A stretch of 64,000 nt of DNA from positions 8,407,501 through 8,471,500 of the forward strand of contig OY743190.1 in assembly GCA_963555705.1 (NCBI GenBank), written 5' to 3'. Positions 19,091 through 29,290 of the stretch are shown here, one piece after another. The DNA comes from Ligustrum vulgare. Lineage: Eukaryota > Streptophyta > Magnoliopsida > Lamiales > Oleaceae. The first letter of the stretch is position 1, and each line of letters starts with the position of its first letter. A program made the translations under genes and the position numbers. Under the pieces are notes generated by a model. It did no database searches, was not told where the DNA came from, and saw nothing but the letters and a program-made list of their open reading frames with translations.

Positions 19091-20882
19091 GTGAGGGACA
19101 AAAAGAAAGTGAAAAAAAAAAGAGGGGAAAAAAATAGTGAGAAAAAAAATGAGGGGATGCAAGAAAAAAGAAAGAGAGCAAAAGAAATTGAGAAAAGAAT
19201 GAATTTTTATGCGAGTAAAGGTGATGTGGAGAGAGTTTTAAAAGAAAATCATTCTATTCTTTTGATGGTGTATAAGGAGTCCCTCCTTACACTTGACGAC
19301 CCTCACACTTCCCTCCCCACTTTAGCTACTTCTTTGTTGCAGGAGTTCGAGGATGTCTTCCCGGAGGAGATGCCTAGTAGGATTCCACCCATTAGAGGCA
19401 TCGAGCGTCAAATTGATTTCATCCCCGGAGCCGTCATTCCAAATAGACCAGCATACCGAAGCTACCGGGAGGAGACCAAGGAACTCCAAAAACAAGTTGA
19501 GGAGTTGATGGGTAAAGGATATGTTCGTGAGAGCATGAGTCATTGTGCCGTTCCCGTGCTACTAATGCCCAAGAAGGATGGAACCTTTAGAATGTGCATC
19601 GATTGCCGAGCCATTAACAACATAACGGTAAAGTATCGACACCCCATTCCTAGGTTAGATGATATGCTAGATGAGTTGCATGGTTCTTGCATTTTTAGTA
19701 AAATCGACTTGAGAAGTGGATACCACCAAATTAGGATGAGAGAAGGAGATGAATGAAAAACCTCTTTTAAAACTAAATATGGTTTATATGAGTGGTTGGT
19801 TATGCCATTCGGTCTCACTAATGCACCGAGCACTTTTATGAGATTAATGAACCATGTTTTGCGGTCATTCATTAGGAAATTTGTGGTAGTTTACTTCGAT
19901 GATATTTTGATTTATAGCAAAAATTTGAATGAGCATATTGAACACTTGAGAAGTGTACTTGTGGTTTTGAAAGAAGAACAATTGTATGCTAACCTTAACA
20001 AGTGTAATTTTTGCATGGAGAGTGTGGTCTTTCTTGGATTTGTAGTTAGTACTAAGGGGGTAGAGGTCGATGAGGAGAAGATCAAAGCCATTAAGGAATG
20101 GCCCACTCCCACAAGTGTCACCGAGGTAAGAAGCTTCCACGGGTTAGCTAGTTTTTACCGTAGATTTGTCAAGGATTTTAGCACACTAGCTTCACCACTT
20201 ACCGAGGTTGTCAAAAAACATGTGGGGTTTAAATGGGGGGAGGCGCAAGAAAAGGCCTTTAATGAAATAAAAAACAAATTGTGCACCGCCCCGATTTTAT
20301 CCTTACCTAATTTTGATAAAACTTTTGAGATTGAATGTGATGCTTCAGGCACAGGTATTGGAGCAGTTTTGATGCAGGAGAAAAGGCCGATTGCCTACTT
20401 TAGCGAGAAGCTCAGTGGAGCCGCCCTGAACTACCCCACCTATGACAAGGAGCTCTATGCGTTGGTGAGATCGTTAGAGACATGGCACCACTACTTGTGG
20501 CCTAGAGAGTTCGTCATCCACACCGACCATGAGTCATTGAAGCACTTGAAGGGGCAAGGGAAGTTGAGCAAGAGGCATGCCAAATGGGTGGAGTACGTAG
20601 AAACTTTTCCCTATGTCATCAAATACAAACAAGGTAAGGAGAATGTGGTCGCCGACGCCCTTTCTCGAAGGTATGCTCTTATTACTACCTTGAGTGCTAA
20701 ATTGTTGGGTTTTGAGAGCATTAAGGACTTGTATGCGCATGATGCGGATTTTGCTAGTATATTTATATCATGTGAGAGGGTTGGATTTGGTAAGTATTAC
20801 AGGCAGGAGGGGTTTTTGTTTCGAGAAGGTAAACTTGGTGATGTTCAATGTGAAGCTCTTGAGAGAGTTCCTCTTGTGGGTG
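19091..20882 (+). pseudogene. Element A reverse transcriptase and RNase H
   Basis: The RT shows LMPKKDGTFRMCIDCRAIN, then KIDLRSGYHQI. A TGA at 19754-19756 replaces the expected TGG in the same frame. Next come [14 protein letters not shown] and the catalytic YFDD box at 19892-19903. RNase H follows with [16 protein letters not shown], the YDKELYALV block and [10 protein letters not shown], ending at [15 protein letters not shown]. The frame is otherwise open. After RNase H the usual zinc-binding start of integrase is missing, because the segment 20883-21243 interrupts it. Confidence 0.9.
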
Positions 20883-21243
20883 AGGTAAATCCCATTTCTT
20901 GATCTAGTATCTCTTAGGAAATTAATCAACTTTATCTTGAGTATTATTATTCTTGTGTTGTTGTTTATTTCCGCCACCTTGGAATTTGTTTATTTCTTTC
21001 CATTGGGCTAGGGTTAGTTTAATCCTTGAATTTTGGGTTAGATTTAAACTTGGGTTAAGGTGTTTATCCTTTATTTTACCATTTTAGCTTTATTGGGTTT
21101 TGTATTAAATCGTTGTGGGAATTTTAGGTCAACACACCGAAGGGGTTCGCATCATTTGGTATCAGAGCATTTCCTAGGAGCATTGTGTCGGATAGGGACG
21201 TTAAATTCCTTAGCCACTTTTGGAAGGTCTTGTGGGGGAAATT
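20883..21243 (+). repeat. Displaced LTR end, primer site and duplicated integrase piece inside pol
   Basis: From GAGGTAAATCC (20883) to GCATCA (21154) the sequence is a diverged copy of the last 270 bp of this element's LTR. It is followed two bases later by a second TGGTATCAGAGC. Then 73 bp (21171-21243) repeat exactly the integrase stretch at 21413-21485. The joins fall at short shared sequences (GAGGTAAATCC on the left, GGGGGAAATT on the right). The zinc-binding part of integrase is lost. The LTR piece differs clearly from both LTRs of this element, so it came from another subfamily member. Confidence 0.85.
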
Positions 21244-21816
21244 TCTATGGACTTCATTTTGGGATTGCCTAGGTCAAAAAGATGTAGTGATTCCATTTTC
21301 GTGGTTGTAGATATGTTTAGTAAAATGGCGCATTTCCTTGCTTGTCATAAAACCGATGATGCCATTCATATCGCCGACCTATTCTTTACGAAAATAGTGC
21401 GACTCCATGGGGTTCCTAGGAGCATTGTGTCGGATAGGGACGTTAAATTCCTTAGCCACTTTTGGAAGGTCTTGTGGGGGAAATTGGGAACTAAACTTTT
21501 GTTTTCAACAACTTGTCACCCCCAAACCGATTGCCAAATAGAGGTGGTTAATAGAACTTTAACACAACTTCTTCTCACCGTCCTTAAGGGCAGCCTAAAG
21601 AATTGGGAAGTGTGTTTACCTTTTGTTGAATTTGCATATAATCGAAGTGTTCATTCTACTACTTCTTTTTCTCCATTCGAGATTGTTTATGGTTTTAACC
21701 CTTTAACTCCTTTGGATTTGATTCCGTTACCTATTGATGAAAGAGATAGTTTAGATGGGAAGAGAAAGGCGGAGTTGGTAAAATCTCTCCACGAGAAAGT
21801 CAAACTCCAAATCTAG
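21244..21816 (+). pseudogene. Element A integrase core
   Basis: The DDE core is present. [10 protein letters not shown] carries the first aspartate, [15 protein letters not shown] the second, and the [14 protein letters not shown] block the glutamate (the usual DGQ is here DCQ). GVPRSIVSD and [12 protein letters not shown] are typical of gypsy integrases. The HHCC zinc finger expected ahead of the core is absent because of the upstream rearrangement. A TAG at 21814-21816 interrupts the frame, which resumes unshifted. Confidence 0.87.
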
Positions 21817-22392
21817 AAGAAGAATGAACAATATGCCTCTAGTGCCAACAAAGGTAGAAAACGAATGACATTTGAGGCCGGTGATTGGGTATGGTTGCAT
21901 TTGAGGAAGGTTCGGTTCCCGACTCAAAGAAAATCAAAATTACAATCACGTGGTGATGGCCCCTTCCAAATCCTAGAGAAAATCAATGACAATGCCTACA
22001 AGCTTGACCTTCCTGGTGAGTACAATGTATCGGCTTCTTTTAACGTCTCTGACTTATCCCCTTTTGATGCAGGTGAAGATTCGAGGTCGAATCTTTTTCA
22101 AGAGGGAGGGGATGATGAGAATCCAGGGAGCCAATCGAGTCAAAGTCAAACAGGTCAACCCTCTATCAGAATACCGGTGGGGCCCATGACAAGATCCAAG
22201 GCTAAAGAGGTCCAAGAGTCGATGGCGGGACTCATTTTCAAGCTCCGAAATGATGTCCACATGGAAGAGAGCAAGATCGAGGTCAATTGCCTAAGCTTGG
22301 AAGCTCAGGACATTTCGGTCGACCGAAAGTCCATCCGGTCGACCGAAACTCTGCAGGGATTTTTGGAGCAAGCCTCAGGAGGGTTCGGCTGA
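21817..22392 (+). pseudogene. Element A integrase C-terminus running into the 3' LTR
   Basis: The frame contains the GDWVWLHLRKVRFP and ASFNVSDLSPF blocks typical of gypsy integrase C-termini. It then crosses the purine tract and the LTR border at 22113 to end about 280 bp inside the LTR. The LTR-encoded tail includes GPMTRSKAKEVQESM. A similar tail motif (GPIARLRAKKVKEVM) occurs at 59310-59355 in the third gypsy element. Coding overlap with the LTR has been described for CRM-type chromoviruses. The assignment here is by analogy. Confidence 0.75.
22101..22112 (+). other. Polypurine tract of element A
   Basis: AGAGGGAGGGGA directly precedes the TG of the 3' LTR, the position and composition expected of the plus-strand primer. 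Confidence 0.85.
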
Positions 22393-22877
22393 GCTATGTA
22401 AGTGCTATTTCGGTCGACCTGTTGTTCGACCGAAATATTTTCGATCGACCGGTTCGGTCGACCGAAAGTCTCCCGAGTGTAAATGCGGGGTTTTTTGTAC
22501 AATTTTGCAAACTTTCTTTTCTTTCACTTTGTATATCTTTTGTAAAGCATTGAAACCCTAGTTAGTTTTTGGGACATTGAAGACTCCATTGAGAGCATTT
22601 AAGAGAGGTAAATCCTTTCTTCACTTGTAACTTTTCTTGAAATATTACTTCAACTTGTATATTGAGAATTTATCTTGTGTATTGGTTGTTGTTGTTTATT
22701 CCAAAAATCTTGGTATTTGTCTTAATCTCTCCATTGGGCTAGAGTTAGTTTTCCTTAGAATTTTGGTTGGGTTAAAATTGGGTCAAGATTCCTCATTTAT
22801 TACCTTTTTAGCTTTCTTGGGTTGGTACAAAATAGTTGTGGGAATTTTTGGTTTAATCACCAAAGGGGTTCGCATCA
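22113..22877 (+). repeat. Element A 3' LTR
   Basis: It is 765 bp, TGATGAGA...GCATCA. It holds five or six copies of the palindrome TTCGGTCGACCGAA or half of it between 22314 and 22468. It also has the R/U5-like TTGTAAAGCATTGAAACCC region. It is followed by the ACCCA target duplication. Confidence 0.92.
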
Positions 22878-22882
22878 ACCCA

Positions 22883-23334
22883 TTTTTTACTTTTCCAAAA
22901 AAATTAACCAATGAAATATAGATCAAGTCTTTATTTATAAATAACAATTTATTAGCTATGAAAATACTCCCCTATCCTTCATGGGTAGTGGACTTATTTA
23001 TCTAAAACACACAAACCCCCCCCCCCCCCTAACAATGGGGTGGGTGTCATTTTGACACACTTTCACCTCAACTTTTTACCTCTCACCAAGAGTGTTGGGT
23101 ATATAACTCCACCAATCATGCTATAGGAATCGAATCGAATCTTTAACATAAAATTTTACATCTACACACATGGCAGACATCCATTAATTTACCCATCACA
23201 TCAACTACAAAATCAACAGTTCATAAATTTTTGGTGCAACTTTCGGTTGCTTTTTTCGGTCTCTTCAGCTTTACTGATAACTCCACTACCTTTCACGGGT
23301 AGAAGAGCAAAACTGTTATAAACTATTTATCAAA
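22883..23334. repeat. First copy of duplicated flank (solo-LTR side)
   Basis: From about 22953 to 23334 this matches 34331-34710 with roughly ten differences and a C-run of different length. Together with 15742-15930 it is the DNA that lay right of the AATAC target site. Compared with the second copy, about 150 bp (15900-15979 plus 22883-22952, ignoring element A) is extra here. It ends abruptly at 23334, where the gag of element B begins. Confidence 0.85.
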
Positions 23335-23336
23335 AC

Positions 23337-26141
23337 ATGAACGAAAGCGATGTTGATATTAACCCTCGTAGTGAAAGAAATGGCCAACATAGCGAGGACG
23401 AGGTTCCTCAAGGACCTCATGAAAACACCAATGAGGGAGTGGCACAACCTAACCCACCACGCCGACACCGTAATCGCCGCATGTTGCGAGACATGACTCG
23501 CATGGCGGCCCAAATGTTAGAAATGCAGAAGCAGCAGATAGAACAGACTGTTGCGATGAATGCCTACATGGCTAGAGGGTATGTAGTGAATGAACCCATG
23601 ATGCCTCCACAATACCCACAGCCACATTACTCACCATTCGATGCGGCCACCGTCTCGTATTATTATCAAGATCCACAAGCATATGCCGATTTGGAATCCG
23701 AGCCCTTCTACGAGGAAGGCCTGGAACATGGAGCACGTGGAGAACAAGCCCCACTCCCAGCTAGACACAGGGAGGCCACGCCCGCAAAATCTGGCAGTGT
23801 CTTCAGCCTGATAGGAGGGTTATTCAAAGGCAGGAAAGGGGGTCGGAACAATGCAGCTGAGCCTAGGAATAGGCGGGAGCGACGCGCTGAAGAAGCCTTG
23901 TCGCAGAGTTGAATGCATAGGGACCAACAAGGTATGGGGGGAGAAAGGTTCACCCCCACGCATGAGCCTAGGAATAGGCAGGAAAGGAGGGCCGAAGCGG
24001 TTCGGACCAATCCTCGCAACGAATTACAGAGCCATGAAAGGCCAAACTACGGCCGCATTCTGCCACCACAAAGGCAGAAGTACGCTCCGCCACTCTATGA
24101 CCAATACCGTGATCCAGTATATTCCGGTCACGACAAGAACAGCGAGTTGCCGTCATATGAGTTGGATGACGACGAGGAAATGAGTCCTTTCACAGAGGGC
24201 CTCCGTAGGTGCCCAGTGCCTCACGACTTCGAAATGCCAGAAATTGCAAAATATTCTGGCCGAGGTGACCCTGACGATCACCTGTTAAATTACCGCGCCA
24301 GCATGGAAATAGCCGGAGCCACCCCGGCACTGAAATGTAAAGCCTTTGCTTTAACCCTTGAGGGGAGTGCGATACGATGGTATAAAAAACTCCCTCCTTG
24401 AAGCATCCACAGTTGGAGAGATTTGAAAACGACCTTTAAAAATGGCTTTATTTCCTCCAGGCCTGGCCAGCTCCCACTCCAACGCCTTCAGGATCTGAGG
24501 CAAGGAAGGGACGAATCTCTGAAAAGTTACCTAGCCCGGTTTACCGAAAAGATGCACATTTGCGAAAACATCACTGAGGCAGAGATGTTTTCCGCTTTGA
24601 AAGGAGGGCTGGATATGACCAGCATGTTCTAGAGGGACGTCCGAAGCAGAAAATCAAGGGATTACAACGCCCTCATAGACCTGATGAAGGAGGAGATTGT
24701 ATCGGAGGAAATGGCTAGGGTCAGGGACAACCACCCCCACGGAAGATACAATCATGGGTACTCTAATGAGGCAAACCTAAAGAAAGGAGGAAACAAGGAT
24801 AGGATTGGCAGAAATCGAGGTGGAGCCCCGCGTCCATTTCCGGGGACTGGATCTAGCTTTACAGCAGAAATCACGGAAGCTATCCCCAAGTTGCACTCCA
24901 ATACCCCTTCTCATAATCCTCTCATGGCTCAAGGAAGGATGGAAAGTGGCCGAAGCGGGAAACAACCCATGATTGGGGCTTACTGCGCCTACCACAGGTA
25001 CTACGGTCACGCTACAGAAGATTACAGAGAAATCCACATGTTAGCTAACCAAAAGGCGCAAGGGAGGAGGGCAAGTGACTTCTCTCCCGATACGGGTAGA
25101 ACTCAAAAATCCGGTGGTCAGAAGTTCAACCGAGCTGATAGGAGAGCTCCATGGAAGAACTCAACTAAGGAAAGGACTGACAATCGACAAAGAGACAGGA
25201 ACAAGGGCCAGGATATCGCCTCTGCACATGCCAAAGATACAAGGGAACCACCTATGCCAGCTGTCGACCTTCCTATCCGTGAAATCGATACAATACTGGG
25301 AGGCCCCTACCCAGGTGGGAGCACAAACAACTCCCAAAAGAGGTATTTAAGAGAGGCCAAGCAGCCCGCCAACGTGAATTACCATATCCATTCGCACCCT
25401 GTTGGGGTACCTCGGACAGAATCTATCACATTTACCCAAGACGATGCCATTAGAGTACACTTCCCACACAATGATGCGTTGTTTATCAGGGTAGTGGTGG
25501 CCCGGAATGGGTTATCACGAATGATGGTAGATGATGGTGCCTCAGTAAATGTAATTTACGGGGTAACTTTCGATAAAATGGGGATCAGCACTCCACTCAT
25601 CCCAGTCCTGGACCCAATTTATGGATTCACTGGGGATAGCATAACCCCCAGGGGGTCTATAACCCTTGTGACTGAAGTAGGGAAAACACAGACTCTTTCC
25701 AGAGTCCCCATGGAATTTTTGGTTGTGGACAAAATTTCCTCCTATCATGGCTCCATTGGGAGGTCCGGTCTCATTGACTTGGGAGCGGTGACGCATACAA
25801 AATACATTTGCATGAAGTTCCCCACGGAGCATGGCGTTGCAACTGTAAGGGGGAGCCAAACCGAATCCCGATCCTGTTACACAAATGCAATCCAAAAATT
25901 TCAAGATCGAAGCTTGAACATGATCAGTGACGTAGCCATGGCCGAGGCTACTCCAGACCCTGAAAGATTGGGTGAAGTTCCTTCCGGAAATGCGGATGTT
26001 ACGATGAGATTGGAGGAGGATTTAGCAGATCTAGACCCAAGAATGGCAGGTGACAATTGTCCCACCTCGGCCGAAAGGTTAGAATGCTTCGGTGTAGACC
26101 CACTTGATCCAATCAAGGAATTGCAGATCGGATTGGATTGA
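23337..26141 (+). pseudogene. Element B gag-protease frame with three internal stops
   Basis: One frame runs from ATG 23337 to 26141, broken by TGA 23910-23912, TGA 24399-24401 and TAG 24630-24632. Gag features include an Arg-rich, Met/Gln-rich helix (RMAAQMLEMQKQQIEQ), the PEIAKYSGRGDPDDHL core and the AIRWYKKLPP block. The zinc knuckle near 24985-25025 (CAYHRYYGHATEDY) has lost its last cysteine to tyrosine. Protease lies at about 25520 with MMVDDGASVNVIYG. The frame ends at TGA 26139-26141, after which RT begins. Confidence 0.85.
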
Positions 26142-26939
26142 CCAACTGAATACAAAGATCAATTCAAGAGCTTCTTACACGAGAATCTCGATGTATTCGC
26201 ATGGAAGCATGGTGACATGGTTGGGATCGATCCTAAAGAGTCCTTGCCACAGGCTCCAGCTGGATCCCCGGAGCCCTGGGCATAGGAAAAAGAGAAGGCC
26301 CATGAGTTCAGACAAGTATGAGGCCTTGAAAGACGAGGTCACAAAGCTATTGAAAAATGGCTTCATCAGAGAGTCCCGCTATCCGAAGTGGGTATCAAAT
26401 CTTGTTTTGGTACCAAAACACAATGGGAAACGAGGGTGTGCATTGATTTTTCCAACTTGAACCAGGCATGTCCCAAAGACAGCTTTCCACTACCTCGGAT
26501 CGATCAGCTGGTCGACTCCACGGCGGGGCATGAGCTGCTAAGCTTCATGGATGCTTACTCCGGGTACAATCAAATCCCCATGTGCGAATCGGACGAGGAG
26601 CATACTTCATTTATTACAGATAGAGGGCTCTATTGCTACAGAGCTATGCCATTCGGCTTAAAAAATGTGGGAGCTACCTATCAGAGGCTGGTAAACCGCA
26701 TGTTTTCTGAACAATTAGGAAACACCATGGAGGTATATGTTGATGACATGCTAGTCAAAAGCATGATCGCCGCGGATCATATCCGCCATTTGTCAGAGGC
26801 CTTCGATGTTTTGAGGAAATACCGAATGAAGCTCAACCCAGCGAAGCGCGCTTTTGGAGTGGCATCTGTAAAATTCCTTGGATTCATGGTGAATAAGAGG
26901 GAATCGAAGCTAATCCCGACAAAATCAATTCTTTGCTAA
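26142..26939 (+). pseudogene. Element B reverse transcriptase
   Basis: RT blocks appear in two frames. NLDVFAWKHGDM comes first, then after a shift near 26240 KNGFIRESRYPKWVSNLV, then after a second shift near 26430 RVCIDFSNLNQACPKDSFPL, FMDAYSGYNQI, YRAMPFGLKNVGATYQRL and the catalytic YVDD (26735-26746). A third shift near 26900 precedes the RNase H part. The protein could not be made in one piece. Confidence 0.88.
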
Positions 26940-27406
26940 ACATGCAATCGCCTCGAAATTCGAAAGAAGTACAAAGCTTAATGGGGAGAATTGCAGCCTT
27001 GAATCGATTCGTCTCCAAATCCACTGACAAATGCTTGTCATTTTTCAAGGTCCTAAAAGGGAGAAAACGATTCCAGTGGACACCGGAATGTGAGCAGGCC
27101 TTCACCGACATGAAAGAATCTTTAGGACGGCCCCCTTGTTTATTGAAGTCAAAAGCTGGCGAGCCTCTCTACCTGTATTTGGCTGTATCCAAAGAGGTTG
27201 TTAGCTTGGTGTTAGTCAGAGAGGAGGATGGGAATCAGTTCTCAGTATATTATGTGAGCAAAGCCATGCTGGATGTCGAGACACGCTACCCGGATATGGA
27301 GAAACTTCCCCTCTCGTTAATCACAGCCTCTCGCAAACTTCGTCCCTACTTTCAGGCACACTCCATACGCGTGCTCACCAACTTTCCCATGAGACAAGTG
27401 TTGTAA
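26900..27406 (+). pseudogene. Element B degenerate first RNase H / connection domain
   Basis: It contains GRIAALNRFVSKSTDK, FQWTPECEQAF and LYLYLAVSKEVVSLVLVRE. The position that holds the first catalytic Asp in ordinary gypsy RNase H is hydrophobic here (YLAVS), as expected for Tat elements, where this domain has become a tether. A TAA at 27404-27406 replaces a sense codon and the same frame continues. Confidence 0.8.
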
Positions 27407-27430
27407 AAACCAGACGTATCTGGGAGGTTA

Positions 27431-29290
27431 TTGAAATGGACGATAGAAATCAGCCAGTTCGACCTACATTACGTGCCTCGGACCGCCATAAAGGGTCAAG
27501 TGTTGGCGGACTTCGTAGTCAAGTTCACACATCCACCGGAAGTCGAGATGGTTGATAACACAGATGACAGCCAAGAGTGGAATTTGTTCGTTGACGGGTC
27601 CTCGGCTGAGGGACGATCCGGTGCGGGGATATTATTAATAAGCCCAGAGGGGTTTAAACTACACAGTGCGATCCGCTTTGAATTCAAAGCCTCAAAAAAT
27701 GTTGCTGAGTACGAGGCGTTATTAGCTGGGCTAAGACTTGCAAAAGCTTTGAAGATTAAGTCCGTAGTGGCGAATAGCGATTCACAGCTCGTTGTGAGCC
27801 AATTCAATGGGCAATTTTCTGCTAAAGAACCTTCTATGGTCGCTTACTTGAAGAAAGTAAGAGATTTGGCTGTGCACTTCGAAAAAATGGAGTTACAGCA
27901 CATCCCTAGAGCAGAAAATTCCAACGCCGATGCTTTGTCCAAACTAGCAAGCAGCAGTGATTCAGAGTTACATAATCTAATCCCAGTGGAGCGCATGTTG
28001 ACTTCTTCTATTGAGCCAGGACTGGAGATTTTGACAGTAGAAGAAGAGGGAACCTGGATGGATCCCCTGATCGCTTACTTGAAGCATCAGACATTGCCAA
28101 ATGAGCTGGAAGCAGCTCGGAAATTGCAAAAATACGCTGCGAATTTCATACTCTTGGACGACCTGTTTTATAAACGGAGTTACACCTCCCCCTTGCTGAG
28201 GTGTGTGGGGTCAGAGGAAGGACAGTATGTAATGAGGGAAATCCATGAAGGCATATGTGGCAACCATGCCGGGGCGTTATCACTAGCTCGGAAAGCCCTC
28301 AAACAGGGATACTTTTGGCCCACTATGCGAAAGGATTCTCATGACTTCGTGCACATGTGTGATAAATGTCAAAGACACGCAACCATACCACATCAGCCGC
28401 ATCACAAGCTAACTGTGGTGACTAGCCTTTGGCCTTTTGCAAAATGGGGGGTTGATATTATCGGTCCTATGCCTAGGGGCGCTGGTAACAATTGCTTCGT
28501 AATAGTGGCGATTGACTACTTCACCAAGTGGGTCGAAGCGGAACCTCTGATGAGAATCATCGAGGCCAACACCACCAAGTTTATTTGGAAGAATGTCATA
28601 TGCCGGTTCGGAATACCACATTCACTGGTTAGTGACAACGCAAAACAGTTCAAAAACGGAAGTGTAGATGAGCTGTGCAAAGATCTGGGAATTAGGAAAC
28701 TGTTTTCATCTCCACATCACCCACAATCCAACGGACAGGTCGAAGCTGTGAACAAGACCATAAAAAATACCCTGAAAAGGAAGTTGGAATCCAAAAAAGG
28801 CGCGTGGGTAGATGAACTCCCACAAGTGCTATGGGCGCTTCGAACCACATCGCACACCGCTACCGGAGAAACGCCTTTATCATTGGCGTATGGAGCCAAG
28901 GCAGTATGCCCCGTTGAAATTTGGATCCCTTCGCTTCGGCAAATTCATTATGAGGAAGTGAGGAACGAAGAAGCACAAATGGCCGGTTTAGATTTCCTCA
29001 TGGAAAAGCGGAATGATTCCCAAGTGGTGATGGCCAGATACCAGAAAAAGATGGCTCGATACTACAACAAAAAAGTGAAAAGTCGACGCTTTCACATTGG
29101 GGACCTAGTCCTCAAAAAGGTTCTTCCCTCAACCCAAGAGCCAGGAGTAGGGACTCTAGGTCCTAACTGGGAAGGCCCGTACAAAGTAACCGCCGAGGTT
29201 GTACCTGGGACATATATGATTGAAGACTTGTCTGGGATGCCTCTATGTAATCCATGGAACACGGACCACCTTCGTCATTATTTTCAGTAA
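27431..29290 (+). CDS. Element B archaeal-type RNase H plus integrase (619 codons, open)
   Basis: This is the longest open stretch of the element. The archaeal-type RNase H starts with WNLFVDGSSAEGRSGAG, continues with NVAEYEALLAGL and SDSQLVVSQ, and ends at HIPRAENSNADALSKLA. Integrase follows with a zinc-binding part (CDKCQRHA), the core with DIIGPMP, SDNAKQF and the QSNGQVEAVNKT glutamate, and the C-terminal GDLVLKKV and GPYKV blocks. All three DDE residues are present (about residues 341, 401 and 437 of the open stretch). It is shown as coding because it is open, but it lacks its own start and depends on the broken upstream frame. Confidence 0.85.
   Translation: MKWTIEISQFDLHYVPRTAIKGQVLADFVVKFTHPPEVEMVDNTDDSQEWNLFVDGSSAEGRSGAGILLISPEGFKLHSAIRFEFKASKNVAEYEALLAGLRLAKALKIKSVVANSDSQLVVSQFNGQFSAKEPSMVAYLKKVRDLAVHFEKMELQHIPRAENSNADALSKLASSSDSELHNLIPVERMLTSSIEPGLEILTVEEEGTWMDPLIAYLKHQTLPNELEAARKLQKYAANFILLDDLFYKRSYTSPLLRCVGSEEGQYVMREIHEGICGNHAGALSLARKALKQGYFWPTMRKDSHDFVHMCDKCQRHATIPHQPHHKLTVVTSLWPFAKWGVDIIGPMPRGAGNNCFVIVAIDYFTKWVEAEPLMRIIEANTTKFIWKNVICRFGIPHSLVSDNAKQFKNGSVDELCKDLGIRKLFSSPHHPQSNGQVEAVNKTIKNTLKRKLESKKGAWVDELPQVLWALRTTSHTATGETPLSLAYGAKAVCPVEIWIPSLRQIHYEEVRNEEAQMAGLDFLMEKRNDSQVVMARYQKKMARYYNKKVKSRRFHIGDLVLKKVLPSTQEPGVGTLGPNWEGPYKVTAEVVPGTYMIEDLSGMPLCNPWNTDHLRHYFQ

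Larger units (their letters stand above)
15980..22877 (+). mobile_element. Element A: complete but decayed Ty3/gypsy LTR retrotransposon
   Basis: The LTRs (15980-16684, 705 bp; 22113-22877, 765 bp) begin TGATGAGAATCC and end GGTTCGCATCA. They are flanked by the same 5 bp, ACCCA, at 15975-15979 and 22878-22882. The order is LTR, primer site, leader, gag, protease, RT, RNase H, integrase, purine tract, LTR, which is the Ty3/gypsy order. Gag with a CCHC knuckle, a protease with DGGSCTNV, and a pol whose C-terminus runs on into the LTR suggest a plant chromovirus, perhaps CRM-like. No clear chromodomain was seen, so the lineage is tentative. The element carries in-frame stops, one frameshift and a rearranged integrase region, so it is not autonomous. 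It inserted into the right flank of the solo LTR and is therefore younger than that event. Confidence 0.93.

Noticed and set aside
22953..23334. 5' LTR end of element B
   Set aside because: Although it directly precedes gag, it matches DNA lying outside the AATAC duplication after the 3' LTR. It is therefore target flank, not LTR, and no primer site follows it.
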